64,000 nucleotides of DNA from Paenibacillus sp. JNUCC32. GTDB lineage: Bacteria; Bacillota; Bacilli; Paenibacillales; Paenibacillaceae. Location of the stretch: the NCBI RefSeq assembly GCF_014863545.1, contig NZ_CP062260.1, positions 2,914,001 through 2,978,000 on the forward strand, given 5' to 3'. The translations under genes and the position numbers were made by a program. Below the pieces are notes generated by a model that saw only the letters and a list, made by a program, of their open reading frames with translations, had not been told where the DNA came from and searched no databases. Position 1 is the first letter of the stretch; every line of letters begins with the position of its first letter. Shown here piece by piece: positions 33,085-41,765 of this stretch.

Positions 33085-35060
33085 TCCTGCTTCCCCCTTT
33101 TGCTCCGTATCGTTTTTTGTTCTGTTTTCTCTCTTGCCGCTGCCGCCTTCAGCGACGCGTCCGATCGATCTTGCGATTTCCTCGATCGAGGCGGCTTTTT
33201 CTTTAAAACAACCATGCCTAATGGAGGCAGTTTGATCTCCAGGCTGTGGGTTTGGCCATGCCAGGTCTTCTTCTCCGCTTTCATCTCACCGTCGTTCAGC
33301 AGTCCGGAGCCGCCGTAATCGGCATGATCGGAATTCAGAATTTCCACATATTGCCCCGCTCTCGGCAAACCGACCCGATATTGGTCATATGCCTTCGGCT
33401 GAAAATTAATGACGATGATCAGCGTATCGCCGGGCTTGGTGCCCATTCTCATATACGATACGACACTCTGCTCATGATCATCGGCGCTGAGCCATTCGAA
33501 GCCTTCCCATCGGTGATCCTGCTCCCATAGCGCCTTTTCATCCACGTACATGCGGTTTAGAGCTGCCGTATATGCCAACTGCTTGCGGTGGCTTTCATAG
33601 TCCAGCAGCAGCCAGTCGAGCTGCTCCTGATCCTTCCATTCGATAAACTGGCCGAACTCTCCCCCCATGAACAGCAGATTCTTCCCGGGCTGGGTGATCT
33701 GGTATCCAAGCAAAATCCGCAGACCCGCAAACTTTTGTTCGTAGCTTCCCGGCATTTTATTAAGCAGCGATTTCTTTCCATGGACGACTTCATCGTGTGA
33801 AAGCGGCAATGTAAAATTCTCCGAATAGGCATAACAAATGGGAAATGTCAGTAAATTATGATGGGTAGGCCGCTGATCGAACTCTTGTTCAATATAAGAC
33901 AGCGTGTCGTTCATCCAGCCCATATTCCATTTGTAATTGAAGCCAAGACCCCCTTCATGCACAGGTGCCGTAACCCCCGCCCATGCGCTCGACTCCTCGG
34001 CCATCATCAAGGCATTCGGGTAATATCGAAACACGGCTTTATTCAATTCCTGCAGAAAGGATATCGCCTCAAGGTTTTCCAAGCCTCCGTGCTCGTTAAG
34101 GCTGTACTGACCCTCACGCTTCTCAAAATCAAGACGGATCATGCTCGTCACGGCATCAACGCGAAGACCATCAATATGATACATATCCATCCAAAATAAG
34201 GCATTGGAGATGAGGAATGAAATTACCTCCGGCTTGGCATAATCGAAAGACAATGTTCCCCAGCCAGGTTTCTCGGCTTTTTGGGGGTCTGCATACTCAT
34301 AAAGAGGCGCCCCGTCAAACTGCCGAAGCCCGTGGGCATCCTTGGCAAAATGTGCGGGCACCCAGTCGAGCAGCACGCCGATGCCGGCTTGGTGCAGCTG
34401 GTCGACGAGAAACATGAAATCATGGGGAGTTCCGTATCTGCTCGTCAGCGCATAAAATCCGGTGCCCTGATAGCCCCACGAAAGATCGTAGGGATGCTCC
34501 GCCAAGGGCATAAATTCTACGTGGGTATAACTCATTTCCTGCAAATAAGGAATCAGCTGATCGGCCAATTCCCGATATGTAAAGAACGAACCGTCCTCTT
34601 TTTGCCGCCAGGTCCCGAAGTGCATTTCATAAATGTTCACCGGCTTGGCATATGGGGATTTGTTCTTCCTTCTCCATGCGGCATCATTCCAGCGATATCC
34701 TGAGAGGTCGGTCACCACCGATGCCGTCGCAGGTCGTACTTCGGCATGAAATGCATAAGGATCGGCCTTTAGGAACGTTTCTCCGAAGGGCCCCGTGATC
34801 TGATATTTGTAAAAAGTTCCAGTCTCCATCCCAGGGAAAAACCGACTCCAAATTCCCGAATCGGGCATCCTATATAACGGGTCTTGGGAACCATCCCAGC
34901 CGTTCCAGTCTCCGGCAAGTCCTACCTGCCTGGCATTCGGAGCCCACACCGTAAAACGCACGCCTCTTTCTCCTTCTTCTGTGGCAAGGTGTGCACCCAT
35001 ACATTGGTAACTGTGAAACCAGGTACCCTCATGAAATAAATACACTTGTTCCGGAGTCAT
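33081..35060 (-). CDS. glgB: 1,4-alpha-glucan branching enzyme
   Basis: About 659 residues, GH13. An N-terminal CBM48 (GVRFTVWAPNARQVGLAGDWNGWD) is followed by the barrel with LLDWVPAHFAKD, GLRVDAVTSM (nucleophile Asp), LMMAEESSAW (acid Glu) and LPLSHDEVVHGK. The C-terminus carries an extra 35-40-residue basic tail (PPRSRKSQDRSDASLK ... RGKQD) not typical of GlgB. It makes alpha-1,6 branches. The start could be ATG 35060 (GGGAAGG just before) or a TTG at 35087 with AGGTGA upstream. It is divergent from glgC. Confidence 0.93.
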   Translation of the reverse strand: MTPEQVYLFHEGTWFHSYQCMGAHLATEEGERGVRFTVWAPNARQVGLAGDWNGWDGSQDPLYRMPDSGIWSRFFPGMETGTFYKYQITGPFGETFLKADPYAFHAEVRPATASVVTDLSGYRWNDAAWRRKNKSPYAKPVNIYEMHFGTWRQKEDGSFFTYRELADQLIPYLQEMSYTHVEFMPLAEHPYDLSWGYQGTGFYALTSRYGTPHDFMFLVDQLHQAGIGVLLDWVPAHFAKDAHGLRQFDGAPLYEYADPQKAEKPGWGTLSFDYAKPEVISFLISNALFWMDMYHIDGLRVDAVTSMIRLDFEKREGQYSLNEHGGLENLEAISFLQELNKAVFRYYPNALMMAEESSAWAGVTAPVHEGGLGFNYKWNMGWMNDTLSYIEQEFDQRPTHHNLLTFPICYAYSENFTLPLSHDEVVHGKKSLLNKMPGSYEQKFAGLRILLGYQITQPGKNLLFMGGEFGQFIEWKDQEQLDWLLLDYESHRKQLAYTAALNRMYVDEKALWEQDHRWEGFEWLSADDHEQSVVSYMRMGTKPGDTLIIVINFQPKAYDQYRVGLPRAGQYVEILNSDHADYGGSGLLNDGEMKAEKKTWHGQTHSLEIKLPPLGMVVLKKKPPRSRKSQDRSDASLKAAAAREKTEQKTIRSKRGKQD

Positions 35061-35186
35061 GTTTCCTTCCCTAACTGCTTGGTTCAATCGTCGTCACCTG
35101 CTTTTTCTTAAAAATGCAATATTATTAATGCTATTACCCCATTCTAACCAGGTTGAAAATAAAAAATGTCCCTGAAAAATAATTTT

Positions 35187-35216
35187 GTAATTTTCAAATT
35201 ACTTTTTCAATATAAT
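35187..35216 (+). promoter_or_regulatory. glgC promoter region with inverted repeat
   Basis: A perfect TATAAT (35211-35216) lies 67 bp before glgC. Upstream is the dyad GTAATT-TTCA-AATTAC (35187-35202), which sits where a -35 or operator would be. It also lies upstream of divergent glgB. Confidence 0.45.
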
Positions 35217-35283
35217 CGTTTCAAACCCCGGGAATGTCGTTTATGTAATGAACAACGTGAAAATACATTGGGAGGGAAACGTG

Positions 35284-36498
35284 ATGAAGAAAAAAGACTG
35301 TATTGCTATGCTTCTGGCGGGTGGAGAAGGTAAACGATTGGCTCCTCTTACGTCCAGGCTGGCAAAACCCGCCGTTCCGTTTGGCGGACATTATCGTATA
35401 ATCGATTTTCCTCTCAGCAATTGTGTAAACTCCGGAATCGATACGGTTGGAGTGCTTACGCAATATGAGGCAGAATCATTACACGAACATATCGGCGAAG
35501 GCGAACCCTGGGGATTAACACATACAGGACGTGAAGGCATTGCCCTTCTTCCATCCAACAGCACACACCAAGACGGGTACTTGGGAACGGCAGATGCTAT
35601 TTATAAAAACATTCAATACATCGATGATCAAAATCCAGAGCATGTGCTCATCTTGTCCGGGGACCATATTTACCAGATGGATTACCGGGAAATGCTTGAA
35701 GCCCATATGAAGCAAGGGGCTCCTGCCACGATCTCCGTGATGGAAGTACCATGGGAAGACGCCAGCCGATTTGGCGTCATGAGCGTTGACGATAATCTCA
35801 ATATCATTGAATTTGCCGAAAAACCGGCAGAACCGCAAAGCAATCTTGCCTCCATGGGCATTTATTTGTTCCGTTGGGACTATCTGAAGCAGCACCTGAT
35901 CGAAGATGCGTCTGACCCGAACTCCAGCCATGATTTCGGAAAGGATGTCATCCCTAAGATGCTGTCCGGAGAAGAGTCGCTGCTAGCATTCCGCTTCCAG
36001 GGCTACTGGCGCGATGTCGGCACAGTAGAAAGCCTCTGGGAAGCCCATATGGATGTGCTTAGCCAAAATGAGCTCGTCCTTGAGAGAGCCGACTGGCCTA
36101 TGTATACGCGTGCTTGGAAAACCAAGCTGTCAGCAGCACGTACCCGAAATGTGGAGCATACGGACTGCCTGATTCATGACCAATGCACCTTCGAAGGAAA
36201 AGCCAAAAGCTCCGTCATCTTCTGCGGATCAGAAATCGGCAAATACTCCATCGTGAAGGATAGCGTGGTCATGCCGAATGCCAAAATCGGCAAAGGCGTC
36301 CATATCGAGCACGCCATCATCGGGGAAGGTGCAGTGATCAAGGACGGAGCCGTTGTGAAAGGGGCTCCCGGCAATGTCGTGGTCGTAGGACCATACGAGA
36401 CGGTGCTTCCGAAACCAACGGTTCGTACCCAGCCGGCCCGGCTCCTTCAGGATGTATACGAAAAAGGACGCTTGCGTGCAAATGTCTCTTCATCCTGA
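35284..36498 (+). CDS. glgC: Glucose-1-phosphate adenylyltransferase
   Basis: About 404 residues. The nucleotidyltransferase motif [16 protein letters not shown] is near the N-terminus, then [38 protein letters not shown] and GYWRDVGT; a C-terminal left-handed beta-helix follows ([19 protein letters not shown]). It makes ADP-glucose for GlgA. The start is the ATG at 35284 with GGGAGGG 8 bp upstream; the frame runs further upstream without support. The neighbouring glgD and glgP of many Bacillales operons are absent here. Confidence 0.95.
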   Translation: MKKKDCIAMLLAGGEGKRLAPLTSRLAKPAVPFGGHYRIIDFPLSNCVNSGIDTVGVLTQYEAESLHEHIGEGEPWGLTHTGREGIALLPSNSTHQDGYLGTADAIYKNIQYIDDQNPEHVLILSGDHIYQMDYREMLEAHMKQGAPATISVMEVPWEDASRFGVMSVDDNLNIIEFAEKPAEPQSNLASMGIYLFRWDYLKQHLIEDASDPNSSHDFGKDVIPKMLSGEESLLAFRFQGYWRDVGTVESLWEAHMDVLSQNELVLERADWPMYTRAWKTKLSAARTRNVEHTDCLIHDQCTFEGKAKSSVIFCGSEIGKYSIVKDSVVMPNAKIGKGVHIEHAIIGEGAVIKDGAVVKGAPGNVVVVGPYETVLPKPTVRTQPARLLQDVYEKGRLRANVSSS

Positions 36499-36551
36499 AC
36501 GAATGTCATGAACAGAATAGAGCCCTGAGAATTTCTTTCAGGCCATTAACA

Positions 36552-36583
36552 CAAAAAAGCGATCCGTAGCGGATCGCTTTTTC
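36552..36583. terminator. Bidirectional terminator between glgC and a GNAT gene
   Basis: A 13-bp stem (AAAAAGCGATCCG / CGGATCGCTTTTT) with a TAG loop, A-run on the left and T-run on the right. Confidence 0.9.
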
Positions 36584-36645
36584 TCATGTATCGTGCCCTG
36601 CTGACTTTGTCTAAGCGCATGCGACGGAGGTTCGAAACTTTAAGA

Positions 36646-37173
36646 TCAAGAAACAAAATTCTTTTCATATAAATTCACGATGCGACCGCCCATATCCTGC
36701 TCGGCCACGAATTGAAATCCCTGACGCTGGTAAAATCGATTCAGCGTTGGCAAATGGGATACGCAATCCAATCGGAAGCCCCGTTTCCCTTTGGAAACCA
36801 AATACGATTCCGCAAAGGAAATCATTTTGTTCCCAAGACCCAGCCCCCGATAAGCGAAGCGTACGGTCAGACGATGCAAGTAACCGTAGGACGGATCGTC
36901 CCGCTTTCCCCAGTAGTCAGGGTCCCCGTACTGCAGCGTAAACATGCCGGCCGCCTTATCTTCATGCCACAGGATGAATACTTCACGCTCTTCCAGGTAC
37001 TGTGTCATTAGGTCCAGGGAAAAAAGCGAGGGACTCCACTGCTTGCGCCCTTGCTGCTCCATCACCTCGGCCGCCTCCGTTAGAAGCGCAAGCATCTCTC
37101 CTGCGTGCACGACTTCTGCCCTTCGTAGTTCAAACCGCCCCTGCTCCGTTGAAAACATTGCTGCGGATTCCAC
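36646..37173 (-). CDS. GNAT family N-acetyltransferase
   Basis: About 175 residues. The acetyl-CoA loop is RFAYRGLGLGNKMISFAE, preceded by GYLHRLTV (beta-4), and the C-terminal part is LDCVSHLPTLNRFYQRQGF. The substrate is unknown. The start is set at a GTG (37173) preceded by AGGAGGGG. The frame stays open for another 53 codons upstream, but that stretch is simply the translated hairpin repeat array (PQSNWN ... STLWG repeated) and should not be counted as protein. Confidence 0.82.
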   Translation of the reverse strand: MESAAMFSTEQGRFELRRAEVVHAGEMLALLTEAAEVMEQQGRKQWSPSLFSLDLMTQYLEEREVFILWHEDKAAGMFTLQYGDPDYWGKRDDPSYGYLHRLTVRFAYRGLGLGNKMISFAESYLVSKGKRGFRLDCVSHLPTLNRFYQRQGFQFVAEQDMGGRIVNLYEKNFVS

Positions 37174-37201
37174 TCCTGTTCTCCCCTCCTCTATAACATA
37201 A

Positions 37202-37384
37202 CCCCACAAAGTGGAGCCTGTGCTCCGATGCATATTCCAATTACTTTGCGGGGACCCCAAAACAATCCCCCACAAAGTGGAGACTATGCTCCGAGCTTTA
37301 TTCCAATTACTTTGCGGGGGACCCAAAAACAATACCCCACAAAGTGGAGACTATGCATCGATCTTAGTCCAAATACTTTGCGGG
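37202..37384. repeat. Tandem array of three 66-67-bp hairpin repeats
   Basis: Three copies (start 37202, 37268, 37335) share CCCCACAAAGTGGAG at the left and ACTTTGCGGG at the right. The outer arms form an 11-bp hairpin with one A.C mismatch, and the first two units have an inner GGAG/CTCC stem. Spacers (GACCCAAAAACAAT-like) are also conserved. The array lies between two minus-strand genes. It resembles a REP/BIME-type or small non-autonomous repeat. Confidence 0.85.
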
Positions 37385-37396
37385 TGTAAAGTTGAG

Positions 37397-37426
37397 AAAA
37401 GCTTTGCCGGATTGCCGGCAAAGCTT
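37397..37426 (-). terminator. Terminator of the lipoprotein-two-component operon
   Basis: A 12-bp stem (AAGCTTTGCCGG / CCGGCAAAGCTT) with a 4-nt loop, then TTTTC on the minus strand; it begins at the kinase stop codon. Confidence 0.8.
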
Positions 37427-38879
37427 AGGCCATCGGCCCGGCTGCGTCATCCTCACCGTTCTCCAACCCGCCGGCCATCGGTATTTTCCCCTCAGGCAGC
37501 GGCAGCTTGACGATCACGGCTGTTCCGTGCCCGAGCTCGCTTTCCATTTCCATCGTGCCCCCGTGAAGCTCAACGAGCTGCTGCGTGATCGCTAATCCCA
37601 GTCCCGTTCCCCCGTTAAGTGGATTCACCTGGAAGAACCGATCCTTTACCCGCCGAAGATGCTCGTCCGAGATGCCGATCCCGTGATCTTGTACGGTAAC
37701 GATAACAAACTTCTCTTCCATCGCGAAGGACAGGTTGATTACCCCGTTCTCATGCGAGAATTTAACCGCGTTGTCCACGATATTCAGGAATACCTGCTTC
37801 AAGCGGTTGACGTCCCCATAGATAATCGGCTTCTCGTCGGACTCCAGTTTGATCTGAACGCCCTTCTTCTCGGCTTTCGTCCACAGATTGAGCATGATCT
37901 CTTGCAGCAGCTCCCGTAAATTCACGATGCCCTTCACCAGCTTCATCTCATTCTGCTGGAGCTTGGAGAAATCCAGAAGCTCTTCGACAAGGCCGATCAA
38001 CCGGTCGGTTTCCTTGGAGATGATCTGCATTCCGATTTTCGTTTCTTCCGGATCGTAGCCGCCGGAGTCAAGCGTTTCGCTCCAGCCCTTGATGCTTGTG
38101 AGCGGCGTTCGCAGCTCATGCGAGATCGAGGAGATAAAGTCGTCCTTCACCTGATTGCTTCGCACAATCTCCTGCGCCATGTAATTCAAGGTCGACGAAA
38201 GCTCGCCAAGCTCGTATTTGTAGTCGCCCTTGATCCGCACGTTGAACTTGCCTTTGGCCATCTGAGCGGACACCGTGGTAATGTTGTTGAGCGGCTTTAC
38301 GATGGAATTGGCCAGCCCGATGCTGAAAGCAAGCACGATCGCCAGAACGGCCGCCCCGATGCTGACGGCAAACAGCGTCATTTTCATCAGCTTGTCGTTT
38401 ACGTATTCCAGCGAAGTCACGTAACGGAGAATATACGTATTTTCAAAACCGTTCGAAACGGACTGGGACACCGCCATCACGATCTGGCCCGTGCCTTGCT
38501 GTTTGCCGATCCAACGGCTCGTATTGCCTGCAAGCGCTTGGGTGACATCGCTGGTCTTGATGGTCTGCTCTATTTCGAAGCCGGTCGAAGTTGAGAGTAC
38601 TTGCCCAGCCGGGTTCAAAATTTGAAGCTCCGTATTATACAGTTCAAAATGGCGAACCATTTCGCTCAGCTGATTGACGTTGTCCGACGAGGTCAGTCGA
38701 AAGGGCTGATAGAAATCGTTGGCTGTACGGATATGGTTCACCATATGGTTGTACACCGTATCGTAATAATACGATCGTAAAGCGATTAGAAAAATAACCT
38801 CAATCAGCAGCAAGGCGATGAACACTACCAGGAAGTAGTGCAGCACGATTTGCCGCCGAATGCCTTTTTTGATGATCAT
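37425..38879 (-). CDS. Sensor histidine kinase with extracellular domain
   Basis: About 484 residues. Two membrane helices (about 10-30 and 165-190) enclose an extracytoplasmic sensor region, followed by HAMP, HisKA with SISHELRTPLTSIKGW (His 254), and HATPase motifs N-box LNIVDNAVKF, G1 DHGIGI and G2 GGTGLGLAI. The ATG overlaps the response regulator stop (ATGA). With that regulator and an upstream lipoprotein it forms a three-gene operon. The ligand is unknown. Confidence 0.92.
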   Translation of the reverse strand: MIIKKGIRRQIVLHYFLVVFIALLLIEVIFLIALRSYYYDTVYNHMVNHIRTANDFYQPFRLTSSDNVNQLSEMVRHFELYNTELQILNPAGQVLSTSTGFEIEQTIKTSDVTQALAGNTSRWIGKQQGTGQIVMAVSQSVSNGFENTYILRYVTSLEYVNDKLMKMTLFAVSIGAAVLAIVLAFSIGLANSIVKPLNNITTVSAQMAKGKFNVRIKGDYKYELGELSSTLNYMAQEIVRSNQVKDDFISSISHELRTPLTSIKGWSETLDSGGYDPEETKIGMQIISKETDRLIGLVEELLDFSKLQQNEMKLVKGIVNLRELLQEIMLNLWTKAEKKGVQIKLESDEKPIIYGDVNRLKQVFLNIVDNAVKFSHENGVINLSFAMEEKFVIVTVQDHGIGISDEHLRRVKDRFFQVNPLNGGTGLGLAITQQLVELHGGTMEMESELGHGTAVIVKLPLPEGKIPMAGGLENGEDDAAGPMA

Positions 38880-39574
38880 TGTCCCTGACCCTTCCATTTA
38901 TAGCCGTGTCCCCATACCGTCTGGAGGTATTCCGGCTCGGAAGGATTGCCTTCGATTTTTTGGCGAAGTCTCCGAATGTTCACGTCCACGATTTTGGGAT
39001 CGCCCATATATTCTTTGCCCCATACGTGATCAAGCAGCACATCACGGCTAAGCGGCGTGTTTTCTTTTTCCAGGAAGAACTGGACCAGCGAGAATTCCGT
39101 AGGCGTCAGCTCCACCGGCTGCCCGTTCTTCTTGAATTGCTTGGAAATCAGATCCAGCGTGAACGGACCCGATTGGAAGGATACCTTGGCGGCACCCGCA
39201 CGCTGAACGTTCACCCTGCGCAGAAGGGATTGCAGCCGGGCGATCAGTTCCGTCGGGCTGAACGGTTTGCTTACGTGGTCATCCGCTCCGACGGATAGGG
39301 CATACACTTTGTCCTGCTCCTGAACTTTTGCCGTCAGGAAAATAATGCCGATCCGCTCGTTCGTTTCCCGGATTCTGCGGCATACTTCAAAGCCGTCGAT
39401 TCCCGGAACCATGACGTCGAGCAAGGCGATATCGATGTCTGGCGTCGTTTGCAGCAAGCGAAGGGCCTCATTGCCGTTCTCGGTCTCCAGCACCTCAAAG
39501 CCGTTCCGTTTCAGATTAATTACGATAAAACTGCGAATGGATTCTTCATCTTCTAATATGAGCACTTTACTCAA
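38876..39574 (-). CDS. OmpR-family response regulator
   Basis: 232 residues. The receiver has the acidic pair E8-D9/E10, phospho-acceptor Asp 53 (ALLDVMVPG), Thr in FLTAK and Lys in VSKPFS. The OmpR-type winged helix includes ELTPTEFSLVQFFLE and VDVNIRRLRQKIE, ending in TVWGHGYKWKG. It lies 3 bp after the lipoprotein gene and overlaps the kinase start, so the three are co-expressed. Confidence 0.93.
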   Translation of the reverse strand: MSKVLILEDEESIRSFIVINLKRNGFEVLETENGNEALRLLQTTPDIDIALLDVMVPGIDGFEVCRRIRETNERIGIIFLTAKVQEQDKVYALSVGADDHVSKPFSPTELIARLQSLLRRVNVQRAGAAKVSFQSGPFTLDLISKQFKKNGQPVELTPTEFSLVQFFLEKENTPLSRDVLLDHVWGKEYMGDPKIVDVNIRRLRQKIEGNPSEPEYLQTVWGHGYKWKGQGQ

Positions 39575-39577
39575 GGT

Positions 39578-40912
39578 CTAGTTCCCCTTTCTTTCGATAG
39601 GAGCCACATTGTTGCTGCTTGGCTTTTTATCTTTTTTACTCAATTTCAGATCGCCATGGCTTCGATAAGCGATGACGCGGTTTTTCTCCTTCACCAAGAT
39701 CTCCCAATCGGATTCGGCTTTCCCCCACTGGGCCGTGGAGAAAAACTTGATTTCCGCGACGGACTCTCCCGTGTCGGTCATGACAAAATTCAAATAAGCA
39801 TTTTTGTTGGATTCCGGCGTAATGGTAATTTTATTGTACATATCCGGCGGAAAATCCAGATAGAAGCGATTATTCATATCGTAGTATCTTTGGAGCACGA
39901 ATTGAAGCCCTTCTACTTCGTTGCTCTCCCGCACCTCTCCGTCCCACTGGAAGTACGTGGTGAAGAACGGGATTTCGTCCAGGATCAGCCGATCTTCCCA
40001 GCCGCTTGGCCTAGTAAGCACACCAAACTCTAAAATACCGTCATCGTTCACGTCCTCGCTCTCAACCGGCAGTTCCTTGTAAGTAAGCAGTTCATCCTGG
40101 AGCACGTCAATAAACTTGTTGTCCTCCATGATAATGAGCTTGGAATAGGAAGAGTTGGACACGACCGAAGCATCCAAGATGATACCTTCTTTGTTTTTGG
40201 CCACTTTACCTGCGACAACATTGTAATAACTTTCGATATTTGGTCCCAAATCCAGTTTGTTCAGCTCAACGAAAGCATCCTCGAATTTGTCGTATTGATA
40301 GGTGCTGATATACGAGAGCTCTTTCTGCTGGAGGTATACCACCGTAATATCCTTGACCTTGTCGCCGTTCATGTCTCCGATATTGAAATGCGTATACGGC
40401 AAAGCCGGGATTTTTTCGAGCGAATCCCCGGAGAATGAATACACGGCCAGCAGGTTCTGAAGATTCTCTTCTCCGCGGGAGAAACCGGCTACGATGTCAA
40501 CCTTGCCGTCGTTCGTAAAATCAACGAAATCAAATGACTCCAAAACCGTTCCTTCTCCGTCGAAATCGAGGCTCTTCACCCAGGTATCACCCTGCTGCTG
40601 CATGATCATGCCGTGGATTTTCACCTCTTCATCCGGCGTCTGATAGAAAACGACGGCTTCCATAACGCCGTCATTGTCCAGGTCATGAATTCGGATCGAA
40701 CTGCTGTCGACGTCGCTTCGCGGCCGAATGATAGCGCCGTTGTCCAGTTTGATCTTCTGGAGCGCGGACTGGATGGCGCCGTTCAGCGTCGCTTTGTCCG
40801 TCGGCAGATCCGGTCGCTTCATTAAAGACACCGGATCCTGGATAAAGGTACAGCCGCTTATGATAAATAGTAACAAGCCGGCCAAGAGGGCTTGCATCAC
40901 TCTATATTTCAA
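39578..40912 (-). CDS. Lipoprotein with FG-GAP/VCBS-like repeats, partner of a two-component system
   Basis: 444 residues. The signal peptide ends in the lipobox FIISGC. The rest contains at least four calcium-type loops typical of integrin-like FG-GAP/VCBS repeats: DLDNDGVMEAVV, DFTNDGKVDIVAGF, DMNGDKVKDITVV and DVNDDGILEFGVL. A beta-propeller on the outer face of the membrane is expected. The gene is the first of an operon with a response regulator and histidine kinase, which suggests a sensing accessory. It has no enzymatic motif. Confidence 0.82.
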   Translation of the reverse strand: MKYRVMQALLAGLLLFIISGCTFIQDPVSLMKRPDLPTDKATLNGAIQSALQKIKLDNGAIIRPRSDVDSSSIRIHDLDNDGVMEAVVFYQTPDEEVKIHGMIMQQQGDTWVKSLDFDGEGTVLESFDFVDFTNDGKVDIVAGFSRGEENLQNLLAVYSFSGDSLEKIPALPYTHFNIGDMNGDKVKDITVVYLQQKELSYISTYQYDKFEDAFVELNKLDLGPNIESYYNVVAGKVAKNKEGIILDASVVSNSSYSKLIIMEDNKFIDVLQDELLTYKELPVESEDVNDDGILEFGVLTRPSGWEDRLILDEIPFFTTYFQWDGEVRESNEVEGLQFVLQRYYDMNNRFYLDFPPDMYNKITITPESNKNAYLNFVMTDTGESVAEIKFFSTAQWGKAESDWEILVKEKNRVIAYRSHGDLKLSKKDKKPSSNNVAPIERKGN

Positions 40913-40962
40913 TAAGTATCAACTCATTTCTATGCTTTCGCCTTGCGTCAAGTGATCAATAA

Positions 40963-41682
40963 TTACAGTCTTGACTTCTCGCCATGGGTTAAACGTCTTC
41001 CGGTCACATCCACTACCAGTTGGCCGCCCGACAGCCCCATGATTCGGGTGCAGTATTTCTCCGCAAGCTCAAGCGGGATGACGGTAAATACCGTCAGACG
41101 CTCTTCCTCGCACAAGGTTTTTAGCGTCTTCAAAACATGCTCGGCTGAGGCCGGATCGAGTCCCGTGACAGGCTCGTCCGCCAAAATCACCTTAGCGCCG
41201 TGAACGAGCGCCCGGGCAATGGCAATCCGCTGCTTCTCGCCGCCGCTCAGCTCGCCGGCCTTGCGTTTTGCCTTGTCCAGCAAACCCAGGTGCTCGATCG
41301 TATCCATGGCTCCCATATAATCATCAGACCGGACCATCCCGGTAACCATCCGCCACAGCGGCGTTTGGCTGGATTGTCCGATCAATACATTCTTAAGCGC
41401 CGTTCGATTTACGTTTAGGGAAGGATTCTGCTCGAGATAAGCCCATTCCCGTCGAATTCTTCGTTTTCCGGCGGGATTCATCATATCTTCGCCGTCAATC
41501 GTCAGCTTGCCGCCGTCCCATTTTTGCTGCATCGACAGACAGCTCATCAGCAAACTTTTTCCGCTTCCGCTCGCACCGATCAGACCGATCATTTCCCCGT
41601 GTTCCATCTGAAATGTGATATCCTTTAACACCGGTGTACGTTCAGGACCCATCGTTTTCTTCAGCCGATCCACTTTAATCAT
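40963..41682 (-). CDS. ABC transporter ATP-binding protein (phosphonate PhnC-like), orphan
   Basis: 239 residues with Walker A GASGSGKS, Q-loop YLEQNPSLN, signature LSGGEKQR and Walker B VILADEPVTGLDP. The segment NRTALKNVLIGQSSQTPLWRM matches the PhnC branch, but no phnD or phnE gene is present. The usual H-loop His is replaced: the position reads FTVIPLEL instead of VTxHxxDL, so the catalytic switch may be missing. Its role may differ from phosphonate import. It is transcribed alone or from the end of the MFS gene 83 bp upstream. Confidence 0.82.
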   Translation of the reverse strand: MIKVDRLKKTMGPERTPVLKDITFQMEHGEMIGLIGASGSGKSLLMSCLSMQQKWDGGKLTIDGEDMMNPAGKRRIRREWAYLEQNPSLNVNRTALKNVLIGQSSQTPLWRMVTGMVRSDDYMGAMDTIEHLGLLDKAKRKAGELSGGEKQRIAIARALVHGAKVILADEPVTGLDPASAEHVLKTLKTLCEEERLTVFTVIPLELAEKYCTRIMGLSGGQLVVDVTGRRLTHGEKSRL

Positions 41683-41765
41683 GTTATCGTCTCTCCCGTC
41701 AAGTGCATATTCCTACTCTCTAGTTTAGAAGAAAGCGAAAGCAATTGCCATGAGAACGCATGTTT

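Noticed and set aside
37174..37332. N-terminal extension of the acetyltransferase (PQSNWN repeats)
   Set aside because: It is the translation of the hairpin repeat array, and a GTG with a strong ribosome binding site lies after it.
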